Part shown: piece by piece, positions 55,960-64,000 of the stretch
Position numbering within the stretch: position 1 is the stretch's first letter
How the letters are laid out: each line of letters starts with the position of its first letter
NCBI GenBank assembly: GCA_963757265.1
Contig: CAVWRA010000012.1
Coordinates: 496,001 to 560,000 of the forward strand
Direction of reading: 5' to 3'
Length of the DNA: 64,000 bases
Origin: CAIVVT01 sp963757265
GTDB taxonomy: Bacteria > Acidobacteriota > Terriglobia > Bryobacterales > Bryobacteraceae
Made by a program: the position numbers and the translations under genes
Notes under the pieces: model-generated
Databases searched by the model: none
Told to the model about the DNA's origin: nothing
What the model saw: only the letters and a program-made list of their open reading frames with translations

Positions 55960-56603
55960 TTAAGCGTTCTACAGCACCGCAGACGACAGCGATCTTCGTG
56001 TTGTCGTACAAGATCGTCCGCGGCACGCCGCCGAAATAGGCAAACGCCTGGTCTTGCCCCTCGCAGAACGACTCCGTATTCTCGGCCGGAAACGCCACCA
56101 CGAAGGCATCGTCGGAATGCGGCAGGTTGAACACACAGAAAGTGCGCCTTCTGCTCTGTCCCTTCGACCTCCACCAGCGCCTCTCCAAAGTCGGCCTGCG
56201 CGTCGCCCGGCGGGTGGATGAGCGGCACGAACACTTCTTTGTGCCGCAACCGCGCCTCCCGCACATATTCCCTCACGATCGTGTAGCCGCCTGTGAAACC
56301 GTGCTCTGCCTTTAGCCGGTCGAAGATCCGACGTGCCATGTGCCGCTGTTTCTTCGGTCGCGCTTCGGCATCTTCCAGAATCTGGTCCACCACGCCCAGC
56401 CACGGCCCCAGCTTCGGCCGCGCCACTGGCTTCTTGCGTCGGTACCCTGGCGGTGCCGCATAAGCCAGCATCTTGCGGATCGTCTTACGCGACAGCCCAA
56501 ACTCGCGGGCCGCCTGCCGCTCACTCATCCCGTCCACCTGCACCGCGCGGCGGACCCGCGCATACACTTCCACCCTGTGCACCTCACAGGTGTCGCAAAA
56601 CAC
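55960..56603 (-). pseudogene. IS21-family IstA transposase, truncated
   Basis: The N-terminus (VEVYARVRRAVQVDGMSER, REFGLSRKTIRKMLAYA) is the IstA helix-turn-helix. Then come ARRIFDRLKAEHGFTGGY, PPGDAQADFGEA with the first catalytic Asp, and, after a frameshift near 56125, NLPHSDDAFVVAFPAE and FGGVPRTILYDNTKIAV. Homology stops at about 55980; the last DDE residue and istB are missing. The likely start is the GTG at 56576. Upstream, TGTGTTTTGCGACACC could be part of the IS21 left end. Confidence 0.7.
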
Positions 56604-57315
56604 ACTGCGCTTGGATCGCGGGCCGGCTCACCCGACCCAAAGGTGGTCTACTTTTCGACCGCCACAATCCGCCGCTCACGCGGCGTTTCGTGGTCTATTA
56701 TTGCTCCGCCCTTTATAGCAGGATACGTGGATGCCGCCGACTTACTCGCGCATTAAGAAGAGGCGGCTGGGTGTATCATGTTCAAGAGCTGGGAGTCCGG
56801 AAATGAGAGTGCTTTCGCGGCGCTTTCTCTTACCATGAGCGCAAGTATTTTCGCCTAGGTCGCGAATGTGGCCGTCTGCCAGACAGCTTCATTACCTGCA
56901 ACACGCCACAACGCTTCGCTTATGAGCAGATTCGTCGCTCGGTTCGGTGACGCCACTGCGCTCGCATCCCTGAAAGCAATTCGCTACTCAACGGCGACCA
57001 CGGCAGGTGCCGACGCCAATCCAGTCAAGGGCGACTTGACGCGTACGCATCGTCACCTACAATTCCGCCAAAAAAGGCTATGCGGCCTGCGCCGACGCCT
57101 ACCCTCTTCGAGCGACCCCAGTTCGAACAACGCCGCGGCGTAGCCAGGGCAGATCTCGTCCGCACAACTGAAGCACCTTCGCGACGTCGCGGCGCGACAG
57201 CGTCGAGCACCCGGCGCCCCCGTCCGGCCGGTACCGTAGCAGTAAGGCGGTGGGCCTCGTCAACCCAGAGGTAGAACTCCTTTCCCGTCGTTCCGGGACG
57301 GCCTGCTCGCCCAGT
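56604..57315. other. 700-bp stretch without a recognisable gene
   Basis: Frames here are short, lack ribosome sites and show no family resemblance. It lies between an IS21 remnant and an UnbV remnant and is probably the debris of past insertions and deletions. Confidence 0.45.
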
Positions 57316-57745
57316 TCAAAGGGCAGGCAAAACAGCGATTTTCCGAATTCGCTGGCCTTCCTTGATCATATAAATGGCATCTGCGGGAACGTTTGCGAAT
57401 TCCTGTTTTAGGCCGCTCGGCCATTCAACTTGCACTTTGCTCAGGATGGCGTCGCGCCCGAGACCGAAATGCAGGCGTGTGTCATCGGTAGAAATGTAGC
57501 TACCCCCTCCGTGCACCTCATCGATCTGTGTCATTCTCGCGGTAACGACACGCACATGCGCGCCGATTGCCCCGGCGTTACTTTTCGTACCAATCAGCCG
57601 GAACAGGACGCGATGATTCTCATTCGCCGCCTCATTCAGAAAAACGGAGGGTGGGGCGCGTTTAAGGCTCGGGTGCTCAAAGGACGGCCGATCAAGATCT
57701 CGGCGGCAGATGAAATGAGTACGTGGAACTCCGCCCTGGAGTGGA
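57316..57745 (-). pseudogene. CRTAC1/ASPIC-UnbV domain remnant
   Basis: The frame ending at 57316 encodes FLNEAANENHRVLFRLIGTK, then SNAGAIGAHVRVVTARMTQ, DEVHGGGSYISTDDTRLHF and VQVEWPSGLKQEFANV. This is the C-terminal ASPIC/UnbV domain of secreted FG-GAP/VCBS proteins, which normally read LVGTKSNR.AIGARV...GGSY.SQ...LHFGLG. A frameshift near 57660 leads to an older portion up to about 57745. The propeller repeats are missing. It is antisense to the region just before the TPR gene. Confidence 0.7.
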
Positions 57746-57795
57746 AATATGGGCTACGTTTCCAAGCAACTCTGGGGCAAACTGGAACAAGGGCA

Positions 57796-59052
57796 ATGAT
57801 GGTGCGTTGGTTGCTGATTTTCGCAATGTCCGGGTTTACCACCGTGGCGCAGGACTGGCTCTCCGTCGCCCAACAGGCCCAACGTTCGCACGACTTCGAC
57901 CGCGCCGCCGCGGCGTACTCCAAACTGCTTGACGCGGACCCGGACAACGCGAAATTACTTAGCAATCTGGGCATGATGCTGCAACTGGCCGGCAAGCCCG
58001 AGCAGGCGCTGCCCCCTCTGCTGAAGGCCCTCAAACTCAGGCCGGATATGGTTGCGGCCAATCTCTTCGCCGGTCTCTCGTTGTTGAGTCTCGGGCGGGC
58101 ACAAGATGCGCTGCCGTATCTGACCCGGGCGCGAGATGGAGATGCCAAAGGGGCATTGCCATTACTCGGTCTGGCTAAAGCCTATGTGGCTCTGGGAAGG
58201 ATTCGTGAGGCCAACGAGTATTTCGCGTCGGCCTCGCTGCGGGATCCGTCCAACGCCGAGATCTGGGCCGGCCTGGGAGCGACCTACGGCGATCTGGCCA
58301 AAGCCGTAGATGCAAAGCTATGGAGAACGAACCCGGCGTCCGCGGTGATTGATCGGGCGCGGGCAGCAGCCGGCGATCCCACCACGCGGGCCGAGATGAT
58401 CGCGACCGAGCGCGCTCTCGAAAAGCAGCCTGGCGATCCGGCTCTGCTGGTGCGCCTGAAACGCGCCTGTCTGGCGCTCTCGCTATCCGCGCTGCGTCGC
58501 GCCATCGAGTTGGCCCCGGGTTCTTTCGAGAACCACTCCTACCTGGCCGCCACTCTGGCCTGGGCCAACCGGCAGGGAGAGGCCGTGGCCGAGTATGAGA
58601 AGGCGATCCTCATCCGCCCGGATTCGGCACAAACTCATCTCGATCTCGCCATCGCTTTCTTGAAGGATGGCAACGAGGAACAGGCTCTGCCCGCGCTGAA
58701 GAAGTCGCTGGAGCTTGACCCGGATCTTGCGTTGGCCAATGCGGTCATGGGCGACTTCCTGGTCGTCAACGGGGAGGCGGAGAAAGCCCTGCCCTATCTC
58801 CAGCGGGCCTTGCGTTTAGATCCCGGCCTCGCTCCCGCGCATGTGGCGCTGGCCAAAGCATACCAGGCGCGAGACCGCCTGGAGCCGGCCGTCGAAGAGA
58901 TCACCAAAGCGCTGCCCTATGACCGCGACGGATCCTACTATTACCTCGCCAGCCAGCTCTATCGCGGCCTGGGTCGCACCGACGAAGCAGCGGCTGCACT
59001 CGACCACTTCCTCGCCCGCAAGGCTCTGCAAAAGGACGGGTCGGCCCATTAG
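57796..59052 (+). CDS. Secreted tetratricopeptide-repeat protein
   Basis: 418 residues with signal peptide (MMVRWLLIFAMSGFTTVAQ) and about ten TPR motifs, such as AAAAYSKLLDADPDNAKLL, GKPEQALPPLLKALKLRP, EKALPYLQRALRLDPGLAP and DEAAAALDHFLARKA. AAGGG lies 4-7 nt before the two adjacent ATG codons. The open frame reaches back to 57430, but that part is antisense to the UnbV remnant and is not coding. TPR proteins of this type often accompany UnbV proteins and TonB receptors in Acidobacteria and probably scaffold extracellular or periplasmic complexes. Its stop is 14 bp from the stop of the convergent TPR gene. Confidence 0.8.
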   Translation: MMVRWLLIFAMSGFTTVAQDWLSVAQQAQRSHDFDRAAAAYSKLLDADPDNAKLLSNLGMMLQLAGKPEQALPPLLKALKLRPDMVAANLFAGLSLLSLGRAQDALPYLTRARDGDAKGALPLLGLAKAYVALGRIREANEYFASASLRDPSNAEIWAGLGATYGDLAKAVDAKLWRTNPASAVIDRARAAAGDPTTRAEMIATERALEKQPGDPALLVRLKRACLALSLSALRRAIELAPGSFENHSYLAATLAWANRQGEAVAEYEKAILIRPDSAQTHLDLAIAFLKDGNEEQALPALKKSLELDPDLALANAVMGDFLVVNGEAEKALPYLQRALRLDPGLAPAHVALAKAYQARDRLEPAVEEITKALPYDRDGSYYYLASQLYRGLGRTDEAAAALDHFLARKALQKDGSAH

Positions 59053-59066
59053 CGGAAGATTCCTGG

Positions 59067-60524
59067 TTACAGCGCGTGGTGGGCCTTGATCCAATCCGCA
59101 TGGGCCTGCGCTTCCGCGCTGCGTCCCAGCATCCCGTATATCTTCACCAATAGAAAATGTGCCGAACGCTGCAGCTCGGGATCCTCCGCATTCCGCGCCA
59201 CCAGGCTGGCGTCCTCGAGTCCCTTCTGGGGCTGCTCCCGGGCCACATAGTCCTTGGCTCGCTCCAGCAGCGTGGGCGGGAACAGCGGCTCCCAGCGCAG
59301 GATCTCGTCCAGTAGAGCGTGCCGCTCGTCGTCGCGCTCCCGCAGCACCAGGAACTGGTAGTACAGGAAAGCGCTTTCGGGGATATGGTGCTCCAACTTC
59401 CGATTGAGCTCCAGAGATTGCCGGAAAGCTGCGTCGGCGGCGTCGAAGTGGCCAAAATGCGTCTCGGTGTAACCAATCTGGCCCAGGATCAGCACCCGCA
59501 ATTCGTCGTCGCGGACGCACGCCAACGCCTTCCTGTACGCAGTGTCGGACTCTTCCGCCTTCAGCTGGGCCGCCAGACAACGCCCGTAGAAATACCAGGC
59601 GGAGGCATTTTCGGGTTCGAGTTCGGCCGCACGCGCCAGCAGCGCCCGGGCCAGTTCCAGAGACGATTTGCGCTTGCCCTTGTCCGCGGCTACGATAATC
59701 CTGCCCACGGCGATCATCTCGTCCACGTCTCTCAGATGGGTCTTGAGCCGCTCAATACGCTGGGACGTATGCTCGATCAGCGCCGCCTCGGGAAACGAAA
59801 CGGCCAGTGCGTCCAGCCGTTCTGAATTCGGATAGACTTTCGTCCCGCGCGCGCAGATCTCAAACGCCTTCGGAAGTTCGTGATTCTCACTCGCCGCCCT
59901 GGCGGCCAGGACGTACGTCTGCAGCGGACTGTGCGGGTTGGCGGCCAGTATCCCGTCCAGAATCTTGTCCGCGGCCGCCGCGTCGCCGCCGCTCAGCAGC
60001 GCGCTCGCCAGAATGGTGCGGGTTTCATCGTCGGCCGCGCGCGATGCCGCCAGCGGGCGCAGAAGCGCGATGGCCTTGGCGGGCTCGCCCTCGAGGTTGT
60101 AGATTCGCCCCAGAGTCTTGAGCGCTTCGATCTGCGTGCCATCCAGCCGCAGCGCTTCGATGAGTTCCGGCCGGGCCTCGGCCAGGCGCCCGTCGTTGAA
60201 TAACAGGATGCCCAGAACCGCGTGCCCATCCGGGGAATCCGGCTCCAGCTTCAGGTAAGAGCGCAGCGCCGTGGCCGCCTCCGCGGGTTTGCCCAGTTGG
60301 ACGTCGGCGACGCCGAGCGCGAAATACGCTTCGGCGAACCCCGGGCGCAGGCGGGTGATTTGCGCGAACGCCCGAGCCGCTTCGGCCACCTTGCCGGCCT
60401 TCATCAACTCCTCCGCCGCGGCGAAGCTGCGCTGCGGGTCGGTACGCGATGCGGCAGGCGTGCCTTGCGCCGCACAAGTGGAGGCCGCAAGGAACAACAG
60501 CACAGCAAACACGCGCATGGACAT
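59067..60524 (-). CDS. Secreted tetratricopeptide-repeat protein, downstream of TonB receptor
   Basis: 485 residues from the ATG at 60524, with a signal peptide (MSMRVFAVLLFLAASTCAA). An alternative ATG is two codons later; neither has a strong ribosome site. TPR motifs run through the whole protein (SFAAAEELMKAGKVAEAAR, FAEAYFALGVADVQLGKPA, NASAWYFYGRCLAAQLKA). A hairpin terminator lies between it and the upstream TonB receptor gene, so it may have its own promoter or depend on read-through. The role is probably as a periplasmic partner of the receptor; this is inferred from neighbourhood. Confidence 0.8.
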   Translation of the reverse strand: MSMRVFAVLLFLAASTCAAQGTPAASRTDPQRSFAAAEELMKAGKVAEAARAFAQITRLRPGFAEAYFALGVADVQLGKPAEAATALRSYLKLEPDSPDGHAVLGILLFNDGRLAEARPELIEALRLDGTQIEALKTLGRIYNLEGEPAKAIALLRPLAASRAADDETRTILASALLSGGDAAAADKILDGILAANPHSPLQTYVLAARAASENHELPKAFEICARGTKVYPNSERLDALAVSFPEAALIEHTSQRIERLKTHLRDVDEMIAVGRIIVAADKGKRKSSLELARALLARAAELEPENASAWYFYGRCLAAQLKAEESDTAYRKALACVRDDELRVLILGQIGYTETHFGHFDAADAAFRQSLELNRKLEHHIPESAFLYYQFLVLRERDDERHALLDEILRWEPLFPPTLLERAKDYVAREQPQKGLEDASLVARNAEDPELQRSAHFLLVKIYGMLGRSAEAQAHADWIKAHHAL

Positions 60525-60579
60525 CCGCTGAGTTGAGTTTACACTGCGCACAAAGAGGAGATTCGGGAGGGAACTGCTC

Positions 60580-60616
60580 AAAAGGAAAGGGGGAGCGGCG
60601 CGGGCCGCTCCCCCTT
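60580..60616 (-). terminator. Terminator after TonB-dependent receptor
   Basis: The 11-bp perfect stem GGGGGAGCGGC/GCCGCTCCCCC with a 4-nt loop lies 18 bp after the receptor stop. On the minus strand it is followed by TTTCCTTTT, as expected of a Rho-independent terminator. Confidence 0.85.
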
Positions 60617-60633
60617 GGTTGGTTGAAGTGATC

Positions 60634-63600
60634 TTAGAAGAAGATACGGCCCGAGATCTGCATCTGTCTCGGGTCCTGTGCCGAATGTTCGATCAGGCCG
60701 AAGCCCGGATCGCCAATCGACGTATCGTAACCGCCCAATCCACGGATATTGAGCACGTTCTGCGCCTCGACCCGGAGCTGCAGGTAGATCTTGCCTTCCC
60801 GGGCGATGGAGAAGTTCTTCATCAGTGATGCGTCGTAGCTGTTCGAGTGTGGTTCGCGAATATAGGGATAAATATTCGGAACATTGCCTGGAGTCAGCGG
60901 CACCGGGGCCGAGAACAGAGACTCGTTGAAAGCCCGGACCGGCGCGTTGCCGAGGCTGCCCCAGGTGCCGATGTTGGTTAGGTTCGTCGCCGTCAACAGC
61001 GTGTTGGGATTGCCGTTGTAGTTCGACGGCTCGATATGCGCTATGTTCCCGCTGATGCTGCCATAAAGGCCTCCGACACCGTCGCCGGAAGCCGCGGGGT
61101 CGGTGAGCTCATTCCCGAACGCGAACGGCGTGCCGGTGTGGAATATCCAGATGCCCGCATACTCCCAACCGCCGACGATTCCGTCGAGGATCTTGCCGCC
61201 CGCGCCATTCGGCCTGCCGAGGAATTTCCGGCCTCGTCCGAACGGGAACTGGTAGTCGTGGTAGAAGGTGAACCGGTGCGTCATGTCGAAAGTGCTGTAG
61301 CCATACAGATCGTTGATGTTCTGGAAGCATTGGGAGGGCTTCTGGCCGTAGCCCACGTTCGCCACGGTGCCGACATCCTCGAGCGACTTGCTGTAGGTGT
61401 AGGTCGCCAGGAACGTGACGCCTTGTGCCAGCCGCTTCTGCACTTTCACGGTGCCCGCGTTGTAGTTGGCCCGGCCGATGTTCTGACCGAACACATCCAG
61501 GCCGCCGAAGGCTGGGTTGGGGAGCAACAGGTCGCCCAGCGGTACGGTCGCCCCCGTATTGACCCCGGGGCCGGTGTTCGCTATCTCGTTCGCCAACGGG
61601 TTGGCCACCTGGGTCTTGAACAGTTGGTCCATCGTTGAGCTCCCGGTCAGAGCGCTCTTCGGGTAAATCGCCGTCGTAAAATTCGCGAGCAGGTCGCCGC
61701 TATGGTTGCCGTTGTAGCCGACCTCCAGCAGGATGTTCCAGGGGAGCTGCCGCTGAATGGTGAAGTTCCAGTTTTGCTCCAGCGGAGCATGCGCGTTGAT
61801 GTCCCAGCCTGCCGACTCGTATTGACTGCCGAGTGTATAGTTTAGCCCGGTGTTGGTCTTAGTGAAAGTGACATACTCGTTGGGCTGGAAAACGTTCTGG
61901 TCGGTCGCAATCATCTGACCGTTGATGGCGCCACCAAGGCGGTCCGGAACACCCGGCATATTCGCGGCGCCCACGTCCTCGGTCCAATCGTCCCAATAGT
62001 CGCCCGTGGCGGTGAGATACATCATGCCCCAGGAGGCCCGGATCACGGTCTTGTTGTTGAGCGAGTAAGCGGCCCCCAGGCGCGGAGCGAACTGCCAGGG
62101 ATGGTACTTGATCGCGGTGCGGCCGGGACATGCCGGGGTCTCGACGTAACACCCCGCGCCGCTGGGCATTGCCCCCGCCGTTACCCAACTGGGAGTCGGG
62201 ACTGATGCGATCTGGGCTGCGGTCAGGCCTGCTGCCTGCAGCGAGCCCGTCCAGCTATAGCCGGCGGGGAGGGGCCAGGCGCTGGGAGCGTTCGGATTCC
62301 AGGCGTAGCTGTTGTTGTAGCGCTCGCTGATGGGCGACTCCACGTCCCAGCGAAGGCCCAGGTTCAGGGTCAACCTCTTGCTCACCTTGAAGTCGTCCTG
62401 GATGTAGGAGGCATAGTAGTTCTGCTCGTTGGTCAGTTCCAGTAGCGATTTCTGACCTCCGCTGTTCGGAATGCCGAGCAGCCAATCGCCCCACGTATTC
62501 GCAAAGCTGCCGGGAGTGCTCCACAGGGTGCTGCCGTCACGGTTGTCGTCGGTCTGGTCGGTGGCCCAGCCCTGGTACATGAGGTCGGAGTAGAGCAATT
62601 CCCAGTGATTATCGAACATTTTTCTGACATCGACGCCCATCTTGAACGTGTGCCGACCCCAGATTTTCGTCACGGAGGATACGAAATCGTAAGTGGTTTG
62701 GGTGTCCAGACTCTGGACATCCTGACCTCCGCTCTGCTGGTTGCCGACGGGATCGCCCCAGCCGTCCATATTCGACGACCAGACGCGGAAGTCAACTCCC
62801 AACGGGACGCCTTGAGTCAGTTGGTTGAAGAGCGGGTCGAGCGGAGTGCTCGACTCGTTGGCCGGGAAGTTATATATGCTGCGATTGGGATTGTGCATCA
62901 CCGAGGCGTGCGCTTCCACAATCGTGGTCGGCGTCGCCGTCCAGGTCCAGCCCAGCGATCCAGTGAAGCCTGCCCCCCTGAGCTGCTGGTTGCCCGGACT
63001 GATCGCGGAATAATAGTTTGAATTCGCCATATCGTAGTGATCGTGATAAAAGCGCAGAGTGAGGCGCTGATTGTCGGTGAGGTTGTGGTCCATCCGGACA
63101 TCCCAACGGTTTTCGTTCGTGGGAGCGCTCTGGAACCCGAGCCACGCGTCCTGCTGGGAATTGCCCGGAGCCGAGGGGTTGTTCGGCGCGGGCTGATAGT
63201 TGTCTATCAGCGTGGCCAGCGGGTTGATCCGCGCCGCCGGTATCACCTGGCCGTTGTCGGGGAACAGCGTAGCCTTGAGCAGGATGCCGCCTGAGAGCGT
63301 AGTGTCGCCCAGCGGATCGTACATCTGCGGGCCGGCCCCTTGGGAGACCAGCGTCGTCAGGTTGCCGACGCGATCGTTCGCCGACGCCGACATGGCAAAT
63401 ACGGGATTCCCGGCCGAGCGCGTCTTTACTCCGTCAAAGTTGAAGTAGAAGAACGTCTTGTTCTTCCCATTGTAAAGTTTCGGCAGAATGACCGGACCGC
63501 CGATCGCCCCGCCGTAATCGTTATTGTGGAACCCCAGCCGCGGGGCCTTCTTGCCCGGCACGTAGGGCGATTCGTTGTTCGCTTCCCAGGTGTTGGCGTC

Positions 63601-63999
63601 GAGCAACTGATTCTTGAAATACTCGAATCCCTGCCCGTGCAACCCGTTCGTGCCGCCCCTCGTGGCCAGTGTGACGAGCCCGCCGGAAACGCGGCCGTAC
63701 TCGGCCGGGATGCCGTTGGTGATCACCTTGAACTCGTCCACCTGCTCCATCGTGGGCGTGCCAGCGGCGTATACCGCATGGAACTTGCCCCCATCCATCG
63801 AGTTGCCGTCCACCAGCACGTCCATGCCCTGCATGCGGCCGCCGTTGATACGAACGTCGCTGCCCGGCCCGCCCACCGGGTTACTCGAATTGGCGCTCCC
63901 GGAGATGTCACCCGTCAGGCGCAGCAGGTTGAGCGGGTCGCGATCGAGCTGCGGTACGTTGTTGACCGCCAGCGCGTTGATGACTTCGCCCATCTGCGC
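60634..63999 (-). CDS. TonB-dependent receptor (acidobacterial Oar-like), 5' end outside window
   Basis: 1121 residues are visible and the frame runs off the right edge. The plug domain has VRINGGRMQGMDVLVDGNS, VDEFKVITNGIPAEYGRVS and GGLVTLATRGGTNGLHG. The long beta-barrel includes YGGAIGGPVILPKLYNGKN, FGNNWGD-like loops and DMTHRFTFYHDYQFPFGRG, and ends in FGLIEHSAQDPRQMQISGRIFF, a typical C-terminal barrel strand with terminal Phe. The N-terminal carboxypeptidase-regulatory-like domain is presumably beyond the window. Such receptors import oligosaccharides or peptides in Acidobacteria; the ligand is unknown. No frame breaks are seen here, in contrast to the left half of the window. Confidence 0.9.
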   Translation of the reverse strand, partial: AQMGEVINALAVNNVPQLDRDPLNLLRLTGDISGSANSSNPVGGPGSDVRINGGRMQGMDVLVDGNSMDGGKFHAVYAAGTPTMEQVDEFKVITNGIPAEYGRVSGGLVTLATRGGTNGLHGQGFEYFKNQLLDANTWEANNESPYVPGKKAPRLGFHNNDYGGAIGGPVILPKLYNGKNKTFFYFNFDGVKTRSAGNPVFAMSASANDRVGNLTTLVSQGAGPQMYDPLGDTTLSGGILLKATLFPDNGQVIPAARINPLATLIDNYQPAPNNPSAPGNSQQDAWLGFQSAPTNENRWDVRMDHNLTDNQRLTLRFYHDHYDMANSNYYSAISPGNQQLRGAGFTGSLGWTWTATPTTIVEAHASVMHNPNRSIYNFPANESSTPLDPLFNQLTQGVPLGVDFRVWSSNMDGWGDPVGNQQSGGQDVQSLDTQTTYDFVSSVTKIWGRHTFKMGVDVRKMFDNHWELLYSDLMYQGWATDQTDDNRDGSTLWSTPGSFANTWGDWLLGIPNSGGQKSLLELTNEQNYYASYIQDDFKVSKRLTLNLGLRWDVESPISERYNNSYAWNPNAPSAWPLPAGYSWTGSLQAAGLTAAQIASVPTPSWVTAGAMPSGAGCYVETPACPGRTAIKYHPWQFAPRLGAAYSLNNKTVIRASWGMMYLTATGDYWDDWTEDVGAANMPGVPDRLGGAINGQMIATDQNVFQPNEYVTFTKTNTGLNYTLGSQYESAGWDINAHAPLEQNWNFTIQRQLPWNILLEVGYNGNHSGDLLANFTTAIYPKSALTGSSTMDQLFKTQVANPLANEIANTGPGVNTGATVPLGDLLLPNPAFGGLDVFGQNIGRANYNAGTVKVQKRLAQGVTFLATYTYSKSLEDVGTVANVGYGQKPSQCFQNINDLYGYSTFDMTHRFTFYHDYQFPFGRGRKFLGRPNGAGGKILDGIVGGWEYAGIWIFHTGTPFAFGNELTDPAASGDGVGGLYGSISGNIAHIEPSNYNGNPNTLLTATNLTNIGTWGSLGNAPVRAFNESLFSAPVPLTPGNVPNIYPYIREPHSNSYDASLMKNFSIAREGKIYLQLRVEAQNVLNIRGLGGYDTSIGDPGFGLIEHSAQDPRQMQISGRIFF

Positions 64000-64000
64000 G

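Noticed and set aside
57430..57795. Longer N-terminus for the plus-strand TPR protein
   Set aside because: The added 122 residues are antisense to the UnbV remnant, and a signal peptide with AAGGG starts at 57796.
1..64000. CRISPR arrays, tRNA or rRNA genes
   Set aside because: No regularly spaced repeats, no tRNA-like cloverleaf with CCA-adjacent stems and no rRNA core sequence were noticed on either strand. A scan with dedicated tools could still find a tRNA I missed.

Overview
The window looks like chromosomal DNA from a GC-rich, soil-type Acidobacteriota, most like the Solibacter/Bryobacter group. This is inferred from gene content, not from a marker gene. The clues are a TonB-dependent receptor of the large acidobacterial type, a CRTAC1/UnbV-type remnant beside secreted TPR proteins, uroporphyrinogen-decarboxylase-like proteins beside glycosidases, and a winged-helix/AAA/TPR regulator. 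I saw no rRNA, tRNA or CRISPR array.

Left part (1-27.4 kb) is accessory and heavily rearranged. It opens with a CHAT-domain protease broken by a frameshift. A compact three-gene operon of unrecognised proteins (1804-5834) follows. Next come phage-type DNA methylase and ParB-methylase fragments (6.4-7.6 kb), cut directly into a truncated uroporphyrinogen-decarboxylase-like gene. From 7.6 to 20.3 kb lies a decayed carbohydrate-use cluster: a large secreted glycosidase-like gene, a GH27 scrap, a GH106-like gene, a GH2 gene with many frameshifts and a second, intact decarboxylase-like gene. A phage tail-like gene and a truncated beta-helix protein follow. Then come a hybrid histidine kinase split by an in-frame stop, a sigma-region-4 protein, an AraC regulator and a complete IS5-family element inserted at the AraC stop codon.

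The middle (27.5-46.5 kb) is mostly orderly and mostly on the minus strand. It holds a tetR / adaptor / RND pump / TolC efflux operon with a palindromic operator, ftsH, an mgtA-type P-ATPase with one frameshift, and a complete MCE/Mla lipid-transport operon (STAS-permease-ATPase-MCE-lipoprotein). A sugar-nucleotide pyrophosphorylase, a small heat-shock protein, a DUF1269-like protein and an HdeD-like membrane protein follow. Together these read as an envelope-maintenance and stress region. Divergent from it is a 1041-residue regulator, followed by a FIST-domain sensor and a multi-pass membrane protein.

A 660-bp unit containing a DUF3489 gene, an overlapping 44-codon upstream ORF and a terminator is present twice in the same orientation (33971-34630 and 53252-53911). 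The second copy abuts a phage remnant (terminase small subunit, methylase with an amber codon). Remnants of IS5-type and IS21-type transposases come next. The right end holds an UnbV remnant, two secreted TPR proteins converging on each other, and a TonB-dependent receptor that runs off the window.

Many otherwise well-conserved genes carry one frameshift or stop. Either the region is decaying or the assembly contains indel errors; the sequence alone does not decide between them.
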